Part shown: piece after piece, positions 1 to 7,698 of the stretch
Position numbering within the stretch: the first letter of the stretch is position 1
How the letters are laid out: each line of letters begins with the position of its first letter
Origin: Nitrospirota bacterium
Lineage (GTDB): Bacteria; Nitrospirota; Thermodesulfovibrionia; Thermodesulfovibrionales; SM23-35
Assembly: GCA_029883145.1 (NCBI GenBank)
Contig: JAOUJR010000035.1
Location: forward strand, 1 to 10,462
Reading direction: 5' to 3'
DNA: 10,462 nucleotides
Position numbers and translations under genes: made by a program
The notes under the pieces: generated by a model
Told to the model about the DNA's origin: nothing
Seen by the model: only the letters and a program-made list of their open reading frames with translations
Databases searched by the model: none

Positions 1-1
1 A

Positions 2-3000
2 TGGCCCACAACAAGCCGAACGGCCGAAACCCTGTTAGTTCGCGGTGAAGGGAGTGACGTGGTATTTCTGAACAGACTCCGACACAGGAATGACGCTCCA
101 CTCACTCTCCGTTTCCCGATAAGCGAACAAAGGCTCCTGGAAGAGATGGCAATTCATGGGAAGGAGGGGATAGTCGAAGGCATAGACTATCGAGGGGAAT
201 CGGTATTTGCTGTCTTACGAGCAGTCCATGATTCCCCGTGGTTTCTCATAGCAAAAGAAGACTTTGAGGAGGTCTATGAACTCATACACAGGGGGAACTG
301 GTTTATCGCAGCCGTAATGGTTCTGTCAATTCTTGCGTCATGCTTGGGCGTTGGACTCGTCTGGCGTCACCGGAGTGCACTGTTTTACCGAAGGGAGTAC
401 GAGATAGAGCATGAGCGCCGGGCTATAGCTCAGCGGTATGAATACCTATCCAGATATGCCAATGATATTATTCTGCTCCTTGATCAGGATTTGAGAATCA
501 TCGAAGCAAATGAGCGAGCAGTAGAGACTTACGGGTACACACTTGATGAGCTGCTGCACATGAGCTTAAAGGACTTACAGACTCCTGAGACACAATCAGT
601 TATCATTGCACAAATGAAAAAGGTGAGAGATCTCAAGGGAATGGTGTTTGAATCGTTACACCAATGGAAGGATGGAACACAGTTTCCTGTGGAAAATAGT
701 TCGCGGATTGTTGAAATTAATGGAAAGGAGTTTTATCAGTGCATCATTCGCAATATCACGAAGCGCAGGCAGGCAGAAGAGGCGTTACAGTCTCGAGCAG
801 AGTTCGAGAAACTTATCACTTCCTTCTCAACAAAATTCATTAATCTTTCATCCCATGAGATTGACAGCGGGATCCTTCATGCAGTGCAGACCATTGGCAA
901 GTTTATCAATGCTGATCGAAGTTACGTCTTTCTGTTTGATGAAAATGAAGATAAAATGATCAGCAAATATGAATGGTGCGCAGAGGGTATTCAGCCACAC
1001 AGTGAAAAACTCCAGGGACTGTCAGTCGGAGAGTTACTATGGTTGATGGTGAAACTCAACCGATTCGAAAATATTCATATGACATCTGTTGCAGACTTTC
1101 TCCCTGAGGGGAGCGCAGAAAAAGACATTCTGCACTTAGAGTCAATTCAGTCACTCATTGCTATTCCGATGGTTTCTGGTAACTCTCTTATCGGGTTTCT
1201 CGAATTCGATGCAGTGAAAACTGGAAAAATGTGGTCTACAGATATAATTACTTTACTCAGAATAGTAGGAGAAATATTTACGAATGCATTAAACCGTAAA
1301 CGAGCAGAAGATGTGCTGCGGGTGAGCGAAGAGAAATACCAAACGATTCTTGATACGGCAGGAATGGGGATATGTGAAATAGATCTGGAAGGAAAGGTCA
1401 CCTTTATCAATCCTGCTGGAGCAAAGATGTGCGGATATGAAATTCCTGAGCTGATCGGGAAGCATCTGCATAACACGCTGCACCATGCAAGACCAAATGG
1501 GTCTCCCTATGCCGAGCAAGAATGCCCCCATTATATATCGCTTATACAAGGAAATACTGCTGAGATAGTAAACGAGCTCTTCTGGAGGAAGGATGGTACG
1601 AGTTTCCCTGTCACGTGTATCAGTACTCCGGTAAAAATTCAGGATATGATAGATGGCGCAGTTTTAATATTCCGTGATAGGACTGCACGCAAAAAGTTAG
1701 AGGAGGCACTGTGGGAGAGTGAACAGAGATTGAAAAATATTCTCCATGGCTCTCCTATACCTGCGTTTGTTATTGACAAAAACCACAAAGTGCTGTTCTG
1801 GAATAAAGCACTGGAGCAACTCAGCGGTATCAAAGCCGACGTGATAACAGGTACAGACCATCACTGGAAAGCGTTCTATGATAAAGAAAGACCATGTATG
1901 ATTGACCTGCTGATAGACAATAGAAACGATATGATTCCACAGTGGTATAAGAGAAAATATATTCGATCTGTGTTGTTAGAGGATGCATATGAAGCTACGG
2001 ACTTCTTCCCTTCATTAGGGGTGAGAGGGAAATGGTTGCATTTCACAGGCGCAGTTATCAAAGATTCCACAGGAAATATTGTCTGTGGTTTGGAAACGCT
2101 CGAAGATATTACGGAACGCAAGCGTGCTGAGGAAGCGCTGATATTCTTAAAAGAGGCGATTGAAGCCCTGCCCATTGGCATTATTATTACTGATGTGAAA
2201 GGGAAGATTTTATATGCAAATCCATCCGAAGCAAGGATGCACGGCTACAAGTTGAAGGAACTCATTGGTAGGCATGTAAAAATACTTATTCCAAGGAACT
2301 ACTGGAGACCCCTGCTCTTTGAGCAGATAATGGGACATGAAATGGGGGTCTGGAAACGTGAGAGTGTTAATATCAGGGAAAACGGGGAAGCATTCCCCGT
2401 CCAGTTGACTTCGATTACCGTCAAAGATTCCGAAGGTGTTCCGATTGGGACGGTGGTAGCATGCGAAGACATTACCAAGCGCAAACAAGCCGAGGAAAAG
2501 CTGATTCAACGCCAGGAAGCGCTTTATTCTGTGTTTAAGATGGCCACAACTTTAGGCAGTTCTTTAAAAACGCTCTGTGGTAATATAGCCGTCATTTTGT
2601 CGAAACTCCTCCAGACTTCCCATGTCATAGTGCAGCAACACGATAATGGTAACGTTAAGGTTATTTCTTGTATGTTAGACGGAAAATTCGAGAGTGAAGA
2701 AGTAACCTGCCTTTCGAATTTTCAGTGTCTTTCTGGAGATAATGCCAATGAAGGGTGTTTACTGGAATGTTCTCTCGGTGATGCTTTCAAAAAGTATCCG
2801 TACGTGAGAGATGTCTTGAAAAGCTCAGTAAGTATTCCAATGTTAGATTCGTTGGCCAACATTATCGGTGCAATTACAGTTATCAACACAAAGGAGCGCA
2901 TCTTTACCGAAGACGAGGTTCGTCTGATAAAAATCTTTGCACAGTATATAGCATCCGAGATTGAAAAAAATGCAATGGAGATAAAACTTCGTAACGCTCA

Positions 3001-3679
3001 GAAAATGGAGGTTATCGGCACGTTAGCCGGAGGGGTTGCACATGAAGTCCGAAACCCTCTTAACGCCATTATGGTTATTGCAGAATCACTTGTTAAAGAG
3101 TTAGGGGAAAGCCCGGAATATCAGTTACTTCTTTCCCATATCCATTCACAGGTGAACCGGTTGTCATCACTAATGAATGAATTGCTCGATCTCGGAAAAT
3201 CAATTGAGCCATCCGATTTGCATGTTGAGTCTTTAAGTGAAATATGTTCTGCTACATTAGGTCTATGGAAGCATTCTGCCCTCAGCCATAGTCATAAGAT
3301 AAAATTACTTAAATCCCCGGAGTGTGATGATATCTTTGTAATAGCCAATAGTCAAAAAATCCAGCAGGTTTTTCTTAATCTTCTGGAGAATGCAGCCCAA
3401 CATGATCGCGAAGGCAATGAAATACTTTTTGTCATTAAGGAACCTGAAGGGGGCAGGTGTAGTATTCAAGTGGTTGATCACGGCACTGGTATTCCAGAAG
3501 AAATTTTGTCGAGGGTTTTTGAACCATTCTTTTCAACACGAAGAGGTGGTACCGGTTTGGGCCTGACTATTGTAAAATATATCGTAGAGACTCATGGAGG
3601 GAGTATCGTGGTTTTCAATAATACACCTCTCCCTGGTTGCACGGTAGAGGTTAAAATGCCAATTTATAGGAAGCAATAA
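2..3679 (+). CDS. Multi-sensor membrane histidine kinase (partial, 5' end missing)
   Basis: This is a sensor histidine kinase that should autophosphorylate and donate phosphate to the adjacent response regulators. The frame is open to the window edge. The 19 codons before the first GTG (position 59) read SRTAETLLVRGEGSD and continue smoothly into VVFLNRLRHR, which is the usual end of a periplasmic Cache-like sensor, so the true start lies upstream. Counting residues from position 59: sensor remainder 1-75, transmembrane helix about 81-101, PAS 125-243, GAF 249-420, PAS 422-551, PAS 552-694, PAS 695-814, GAF 820-968, HisKA 981-1045 with phospho-acceptor His995 in VAHEVRNPLNAI, and HATPase_c 1095-1206 with N-box Asn1111, G1 Asp1140 (DHGTGI) and G2 GGTGLGL from 1163. 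All catalytic motifs are intact. The second GAF has five clustered cysteines. The NtrC-type regulator begins 2 nt after the stop. The signal cannot be named. Confidence 0.93.
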   Translation, partial: WPTTSRTAETLLVRGEGSDVVFLNRLRHRNDAPLTLRFPISEQRLLEEMAIHGKEGIVEGIDYRGESVFAVLRAVHDSPWFLIAKEDFEEVYELIHRGNWFIAAVMVLSILASCLGVGLVWRHRSALFYRREYEIEHERRAIAQRYEYLSRYANDIILLLDQDLRIIEANERAVETYGYTLDELLHMSLKDLQTPETQSVIIAQMKKVRDLKGMVFESLHQWKDGTQFPVENSSRIVEINGKEFYQCIIRNITKRRQAEEALQSRAEFEKLITSFSTKFINLSSHEIDSGILHAVQTIGKFINADRSYVFLFDENEDKMISKYEWCAEGIQPHSEKLQGLSVGELLWLMVKLNRFENIHMTSVADFLPEGSAEKDILHLESIQSLIAIPMVSGNSLIGFLEFDAVKTGKMWSTDIITLLRIVGEIFTNALNRKRAEDVLRVSEEKYQTILDTAGMGICEIDLEGKVTFINPAGAKMCGYEIPELIGKHLHNTLHHARPNGSPYAEQECPHYISLIQGNTAEIVNELFWRKDGTSFPVTCISTPVKIQDMIDGAVLIFRDRTARKKLEEALWESEQRLKNILHGSPIPAFVIDKNHKVLFWNKALEQLSGIKADVITGTDHHWKAFYDKERPCMIDLLIDNRNDMIPQWYKRKYIRSVLLEDAYEATDFFPSLGVRGKWLHFTGAVIKDSTGNIVCGLETLEDITERKRAEEALIFLKEAIEALPIGIIITDVKGKILYANPSEARMHGYKLKELIGRHVKILIPRNYWRPLLFEQIMGHEMGVWKRESVNIRENGEAFPVQLTSITVKDSEGVPIGTVVACEDITKRKQAEEKLIQRQEALYSVFKMATTLGSSLKTLCGNIAVILSKLLQTSHVIVQQHDNGNVKVISCMLDGKFESEEVTCLSNFQCLSGDNANEGCLLECSLGDAFKKYPYVRDVLKSSVSIPMLDSLANIIGAITVINTKERIFTEDEVRLIKIFAQYIASEIEKNAMEIKLRNAQKMEVIGTLAGGVAHEVRNPLNAIMVIAESLVKELGESPEYQLLLSHIHSQVNRLSSLMNELLDLGKSIEPSDLHVESLSEICSATLGLWKHSALSHSHKIKLLKSPECDDIFVIANSQKIQQVFLNLLENAAQHDREGNEILFVIKEPEGGRCSIQVVDHGTGIPEEILSRVFEPFFSTRRGGTGLGLTIVKYIVETHGGSIVVFNNTPLPGCTVEVKMPIYRKQ

Positions 3680-3681
3680 CT

Positions 3682-5007
3682 ATGATGCCAAAGATACTAT
3701 TAGTTGATGACGAACCCGCAACACGGATTGGATTTGTGCGGTATCTTTCAAAGGCAGGCTATATAGTGGCGGAATCTTCGTGCCTTGCAGAAGCACGGGA
3801 AGCCATCATCTCACAACGGTTTCATGCCGTCATCCTTGACCTCATTTTGCCAGATGGCAATGGCATAGAGTGGATTGAAGATTTAAGAAAGACGTATCCG
3901 GACATAGCTATTGTCGTGATTACTGGTGCAGGCAATATCTCCACTGCGGTTGAGGCTATGCGCCGCGGCGCAGATAACTTTCTGACCAAGCCTGTAAACT
4001 TAGCTGAACTTGATGTATTTCTGCAAAAAAGTATCGAATTAGGGACACTGAGACGAAGAGATTCAACGTTTCAGCGTTTGAAGAAAAAAGTCAATCCTTA
4101 TTTTAGCGAAATCTCCACAATGAAAGAAGTTAAAAAACTTGCCGTATTGGCAGCGGAAAGCGATTCACCTGTGCTCCTTCAAGGAGAGACCGGAACAGGT
4201 AAGGGGGTATTGGCAAGATGGATTCATGAACAGAGTTCCCGTTGCTCTGGCCCCTTTGTAGAGGTAAATTGCTCAAGTCTCAGGGGCGAGCTTCTTGCCA
4301 GTGAACTCTTCGGGCACGTGAGGGGTGCCTTTACATCTGCTATCCAGGACAAACAGGGGCTCATTGAGGTTGCAGACAGTGGGACTTTATTCCTGGATGA
4401 GATAGGTGATATGGATTTTGCCGTTCAGGCTCAGTTCCTGAAAGTTGTTGAGGAGAAGTGCTACCGAAGGGTCGGAGAGGTCAAGGTAAGGAGGAGTGAT
4501 TTCCGTCTTATCTGTGCTACGAATAAGAACCTCCAGGAAGAAATACAGCAAGGCAAATTTCGTCAAGACCTTTATTTCCGGATTAACATTTTTCCTATTT
4601 CTATTCCTCCTTTGAGAGAAAGACTTGAAGACCTGACAGTGATTATCCAGGATATATTTACTGACTTAAGCTCATCTCAGAGCCAAATTCTCCCCAATGT
4701 AATCAAGCACTTGAGAAGTTACTCATGGCCTGGAAACATCCGCGAATTGAGAAATGTAATTGAAAGGGCACTTATTCTTGCACGCAATGGTTCATTAACT
4801 CCTGAATATTTCTTCGGCCTGGGGGCTTCTGCATGTCCTGTTGCTTCCAATAAAGGGAACATAACGGATTTGGAACGGTTTGAGGGGGAACATATTAAGG
4901 ACGTTATTAGAAATTTTGGTGGTGACAAAGAAAAAGCCGCAGAAGCGCTGGGAGTCTCACGAGCCACCCTCTACCGTAAGATGAAGAAAGGTAAACATAC
5001 TCTCTAA
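3682..5007 (+). CDS. Sigma-54-dependent NtrC-family response regulator
   Basis: This is a cytoplasmic enhancer-binding activator of sigma-54 RNA polymerase, very likely the partner of the kinase 2 nt upstream. The receiver domain (about 1-120) has the acidic pair in LLVDDEP, phospho-acceptor Asp53 (ILDLILPDG), the switch Thr in VVITGAG and the Lys in LTKPVN. The AAA+ domain (about 135-370) has Walker A GETGTGKG (168-175), Walker B GTLFLDEIGD (234-243; Asp239, Glu240), the FRQDLYFRINIF segment and the YSWPGNIRELRNVIERAL sensor region. A Fis-type helix-turn-helix closes the protein (about 415-436, AAEALGVSRATLYRKM). The length of 441 is normal for the family. The sigma-54 contact loop reads GAFTSA (215-220) rather than the usual GAFTGA. 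Two adjacent ATG codons open the frame, and either could be used. The convergent SQR operon carries a sigma-54 promoter and is a plausible target. Confidence 0.95.
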   Translation: MMPKILLVDDEPATRIGFVRYLSKAGYIVAESSCLAEAREAIISQRFHAVILDLILPDGNGIEWIEDLRKTYPDIAIVVITGAGNISTAVEAMRRGADNFLTKPVNLAELDVFLQKSIELGTLRRRDSTFQRLKKKVNPYFSEISTMKEVKKLAVLAAESDSPVLLQGETGTGKGVLARWIHEQSSRCSGPFVEVNCSSLRGELLASELFGHVRGAFTSAIQDKQGLIEVADSGTLFLDEIGDMDFAVQAQFLKVVEEKCYRRVGEVKVRRSDFRLICATNKNLQEEIQQGKFRQDLYFRINIFPISIPPLRERLEDLTVIIQDIFTDLSSSQSQILPNVIKHLRSYSWPGNIRELRNVIERALILARNGSLTPEYFFGLGASACPVASNKGNITDLERFEGEHIKDVIRNFGGDKEKAAEALGVSRATLYRKMKKGKHTL

Positions 5008-5056
5008 GGATCAAAACAATGTTTAAGGAACAGCGATACGAGGAGAAATAATAATC

Positions 5057-5416
5057 GTGAGAATTCTTGTAGTAGATGATGAACAAGCCTTCCTTTTTGG
5101 CTTAAAAAGAATTCTCAATGAACCGGAAATGAGCGTTGATACTGCTGAAACTTTTGAAGATGCCATAGACTTCCTGAGTAAAAAAACCTACGATGTTGTC
5201 ATTGCCGACGTGAGGCTTACTGGAGTCTTACAACAGGAAGGCTTGGCAATCCTCAGGATTGTAAAAAAGAATCAACCTCATACAAAAATGATAATAATAA
5301 CCGGATACGGTACTCCTGAAGTCATGCAAAAAGCATATGAATTCGGGGCAGACTATTATTTTGAGAAACCCATATCTACCCAAGTTCTCCTCAATACACT
5401 TAAAGAAATGAAATAA
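5057..5416 (+). CDS. Single-domain response regulator (CheY-like receiver)
   Basis: This protein of 119 residues is a receiver domain with no output domain. It shows the acidic cluster Asp7/Asp8 (LVVDDEQ), predicted phospho-acceptor Asp51 (VVIADVRLTG), switch Thr82 (IIITGYG) and Lys104 (YYFEKPIS), so it should be phosphorylatable. Its role may be as a phosphate sink, relay or interaction partner in the signalling block. An in-frame stop at 5024 and an AGGAG at 5041-5045 support the GTG start at 5057. The gene lies 49 nt after the NtrC-type gene on the same strand and may be co-transcribed. A small insertion (GVLQQEG) follows the Asp loop. The same kind of insertion is seen in stand-alone receivers of anaerobic, delta-proteobacterial style genomes (from memory of the family). 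Confidence 0.9.
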   Translation: MRILVVDDEQAFLFGLKRILNEPEMSVDTAETFEDAIDFLSKKTYDVVIADVRLTGVLQQEGLAILRIVKKNQPHTKMIIITGYGTPEVMQKAYEFGADYYFEKPISTQVLLNTLKEMK

Positions 5417-5476
5417 ATGGTGCAGCCGATAGGCACCTTTTCGACATTTAAAGCCCTATTTAAAAGAATTTGGGTA

Positions 5477-5528
5477 GCCCAGCGAGCAGGGGGGGTGTGA
5501 TTTTAAATACAACCCTTGCTCGCTGGGC
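5477..5528. terminator. Strong GC-rich hairpin between convergent operons; possible bidirectional terminator
   Basis: A perfect 12-bp inverted repeat (GCCCAGCGAGCA at 5477-5488, TGCTCGCTGGGC at 5517-5528) can extend by a few G-C pairs past a bulged T. It encloses an AT-rich loop of about 20 nt. It sits between the ends of the receiver gene (+) and the DUF1641 gene (-), where transcription from both sides should stop. Neither strand has a clear U-run after the stem, so it is not a textbook intrinsic terminator. It could instead be an extragenic palindromic repeat that exists in other copies in the genome. Confidence 0.5.
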
Positions 5529-5539
5529 ATGGTGGTGTG

Positions 5540-5560
5540 ACATCAAGTTTTACTTGATGT
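5540..5560. repeat. Perfect 9-bp inverted repeat overlapping the DUF1641 stop codon
   Basis: ACATCAAGT at 5540-5548 and ACTTGATGT at 5552-5560 form a perfect stem with a 3-nt loop. On the - strand it covers the last codons (TSSKT) and the stop of the DUF1641 gene. It may protect the 3' end of the mRNA or add to termination with the larger hairpin 11 nt further on. There is no U-tract. Confidence 0.5.
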
Positions 5561-6427
5561 GCCTTGTAAAGTTTCTGACAGAGAGAGCGACATATTCCTG
5601 GCAAATGCAGTCATTATCACCATTCCCTTGAGAACTTCCGGATCCCTCATGGCTGCGAAGATACCTTTTAATCCAGCCTTTGGTGGATTTGCTGTAATTT
5701 CTTGCATCGTTCGCACTGCGCATTTTTGTACGCCTATCATCATGCTATTCATCTCTTTAGATGAGAGTTGTTCCAGTGTGAAATCAAGGGTTCCGCTATT
5801 TTCAAAGCCGTTCAAAAAGGTCAGAAGTTTGTTGAAAGCATTTATATTTTTCCCCACGTTTTGTAAAAGATCAAGAACCTCCTCTTTCTCAAAGGATTCC
5901 CTGAGCATATTGATGCTCGGCAGCACTTCTTTGGTGATTCTCCCTACCGAGGGTTGCAGGTCTTCTACCAAGCCCTTTGCAACTTCCATCAACTCAAGGA
6001 GAGTTATAAATGTAGGGATGTTATCTCCGATCTTCTTAATAAGTATGAGGGTATCATCTTTTTCAAACCTTTCCCGCAATTCCCGGATAGTTGTATGAGT
6101 TTCCTTGGAGATCCTGCCTACTGCTGGTCCGACATCTGCAATCATACCCTTTGCAGATTCCATCAGATCAAGGAACTGCATAAAGGTAGGGATATTGTCT
6201 CCGACCTTTTTGATGAGCTTCAGCGTTTCATCTCTTTCAAACCTTTCCCGTAACTCCCCGATAGTTACACTAAGCTCTTTGGATATCCTCTCCAGAGCGG
6301 GGCTTAGGTCAATTACGAGATTGTTGATTAAACTAAATCTATTGTATATCTCGTCAATCTGTGCCGCCATTTTTCCATTATTGTTTGTCCCTGTAACCTT
6401 GTCTGTAACCATCTGCTCTTTATTCAT
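5543..6427 (-). CDS. DUF1641-domain protein with three 58-residue tandem repeats
   Basis: The protein has 294 residues, is mostly helical in appearance, and has no signal peptide or obvious membrane segment. After a polar N-terminus (1-36) come three consecutive 58-residue units (37-94, 95-152, 153-210). Each follows the pattern xxPxxxRIxKExxxxIxxLRExFEkdexLxLlkkvGdNIptF. The C-terminal part (about 245-285; GLKGIFAAMRDPEVLKGMVIMTAFARN) matches the DUF1641 signature of a short helical block built around DPEVxxG. DUF1641 proteins are known as neighbours of SQR-like flavoproteins and of some formate-dehydrogenase genes, and their biochemical role is unsettled. Here the gene is last in a - strand operon, 34 nt after the second flavoprotein gene, with a GGGAGGA ribosome-binding site. 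An accessory or scaffold role for the flavoproteins is inferred from context only. Confidence 0.85.
   Translation of the reverse strand: MNKEQMVTDKVTGTNNNGKMAAQIDEIYNRFSLINNLVIDLSPALERISKELSVTIGELRERFERDETLKLIKKVGDNIPTFMQFLDLMESAKGMIADVGPAVGRISKETHTTIRELRERFEKDDTLILIKKIGDNIPTFITLLELMEVAKGLVEDLQPSVGRITKEVLPSINMLRESFEKEEVLDLLQNVGKNINAFNKLLTFLNGFENSGTLDFTLEQLSSKEMNSMMIGVQKCAVRTMQEITANPPKAGLKGIFAAMRDPEVLKGMVIMTAFARNMSLSLSETLQGTSSKT
5798..6319 (-). repeat. Three in-frame 174-bp tandem repeats inside the DUF1641 gene
   Basis: The three coding units occupy about 6146-6319, 5972-6145 and 5798-5971. Exact nucleotide matches persist between units 1 and 2: the run TCAAACCTTTCCCG on the + strand recurs at 6063 and 6237, exactly 174 nt apart. 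Unit 3 is more diverged. This indicates duplication within the gene, with the unit 1/2 copy event being the more recent. Confidence 0.85.
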
Positions 6428-6461
6428 ATTTTTTAATTCCTCCCTAAAGTTGTGACGTTTA

Positions 6462-7619
6462 TTACAATAAGCCCTTGAGCATCATGTTCCAGTAAAGAGG
6501 TCTGAGCATGTTGACCTTGAGAACCCAGTTGAGATAACTTTCCGTAGCCGGAGACAAAGATTTTGTATAGTTGAAGTTTGCAAACAAAGCCCTCTTATCC
6601 CTGGTAAGGATCGGACATATTATTTCCCCATCATAAGTGGCTTTGGGCTCTTTACCAGCTAACAATGCTTTGAATCGTTCTGTTAATACCTTTGCCTGCT
6701 TCCTTGCACCCGAGGCTGTTTTAGATGTTGGAAAATCTGTCGCATCGCCAATTCCATAAATATTATCGTGATATTTGTTCAGCATGTGGTACTTATCGCA
6801 GGTTACCCATCCCGCGGCATCCCCTACACCGTCAGAGTTTTGAATCACATCGGCACCTTCATGTGGCGGCGTGATGCTGAGCAGGTCGAAATTGACTTCT
6901 TTTCCATCATAGCTCTTCATAACTCCTTTTTCATGGTCAACTTCCCCAGGGGCAAAGTTTGCAACTGTCTCGATTCCCCTCGACTCAAAGATACCATTCA
7001 ATGCTTCCATATAAGGATGTCTGGAAAAAGCTGATGGCAAAGGGGTAGTGAGTACAAATTTGAATTTGTTTCTTTTCCCCAGGTTTCTTATTGTGTCTTC
7101 TGCCATGAGGATGAACTTTATGGGTGCAGCAGGGCATTTTATCGGCATCTCACAGAATGTTGAGACAACCGTTCCACCATCACAGTTCTTAAGTGCATCT
7201 CTGAGTTTTAGAGCCCCGTCCATTGTATAAAAGGTATGGACGTTCTCCCCTTTTTTCAGGCCTTCCAGCATTCCCTCGGGCTCGCCCAAACTTAATTTTG
7301 CGCCTGTTGCAATAACAAGGTAATCGTATGCGATGTCGCCATGTTTTGTAGTAGAAATTGTGTTCTCCTTTGGGTTTATTTTTGTTGCTTCGTCTTGGAC
7401 CAGCTTTACATCTTCGTAGAACAACTCATTTGTGGGCTTGACTATATTTTCAGGTTCATCAAGATCGAAAACTAATAAGGTATAAGCTGGTTGGTAATGG
7501 TGTTTATCACTCTTTTCTATTACAGTAAGCCCTACCTGATTAGGAGTAAACTCCCTTCTCATTCTGTTGGCAAACATCACGCCGGCACTTCCTCCACCTA
7601 TGATCGCTACCTGTTTCAT
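6462..7619 (-). CDS. Sulfide:quinone oxidoreductase-like FAD flavoprotein (paralogue 1, promoter-distal)
   Basis: This is a two-dinucleotide-binding-domain flavoprotein of the SQR/flavocytochrome c sulfide dehydrogenase family, expected to oxidise sulfide or a related sulfur species and pass electrons to membrane quinone. The FAD-binding GGGSAGVMF is at residues 8-16, the YDYLVIATGAKL motif at 98-109, and IYGIGDATDFPTSKT at 287-301. Cys162 (KCPAAP) and Cys335 (IICPI) correspond by position and context to the redox-active cysteine pair of SQRs. Further cysteines are 146, 156 and 274, and the third cysteine near residue 128 seen in many SQRs is absent. The C-terminus (LNWVLKVNMLRPLYWNMMLKGLL region) looks like an amphipathic membrane-anchoring helix. 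There is no export signal, so it probably sits on the inner face of the membrane. It has a good AGGAGG 7 nt before the ATG. It follows paralogue 2 by 79 nt and precedes the DUF1641 gene by 34 nt. The exact SQR type and substrate are not determined. Confidence 0.87.
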   Translation of the reverse strand: MKQVAIIGGGSAGVMFANRMRREFTPNQVGLTVIEKSDKHHYQPAYTLLVFDLDEPENIVKPTNELFYEDVKLVQDEATKINPKENTISTTKHGDIAYDYLVIATGAKLSLGEPEGMLEGLKKGENVHTFYTMDGALKLRDALKNCDGGTVVSTFCEMPIKCPAAPIKFILMAEDTIRNLGKRNKFKFVLTTPLPSAFSRHPYMEALNGIFESRGIETVANFAPGEVDHEKGVMKSYDGKEVNFDLLSITPPHEGADVIQNSDGVGDAAGWVTCDKYHMLNKYHDNIYGIGDATDFPTSKTASGARKQAKVLTERFKALLAGKEPKATYDGEIICPILTRDKRALFANFNYTKSLSPATESYLNWVLKVNMLRPLYWNMMLKGLL

Positions 7620-7698
7620 TTTGCTTCCTCCTTTTAATTTAATTTGTTAGAAAAATTTACAGTGAACTCATTCCTGTTTCTTTTAATTCAATATCCCA

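Noticed and set aside
5559..6098. Open frame of 179 codons on the + strand opposite the DUF1641 gene
   Set aside because: It lies wholly antisense to a clearly conserved coding region with protein-level repeats, has no recognisable motif, and is explained by codon bias of the true gene.
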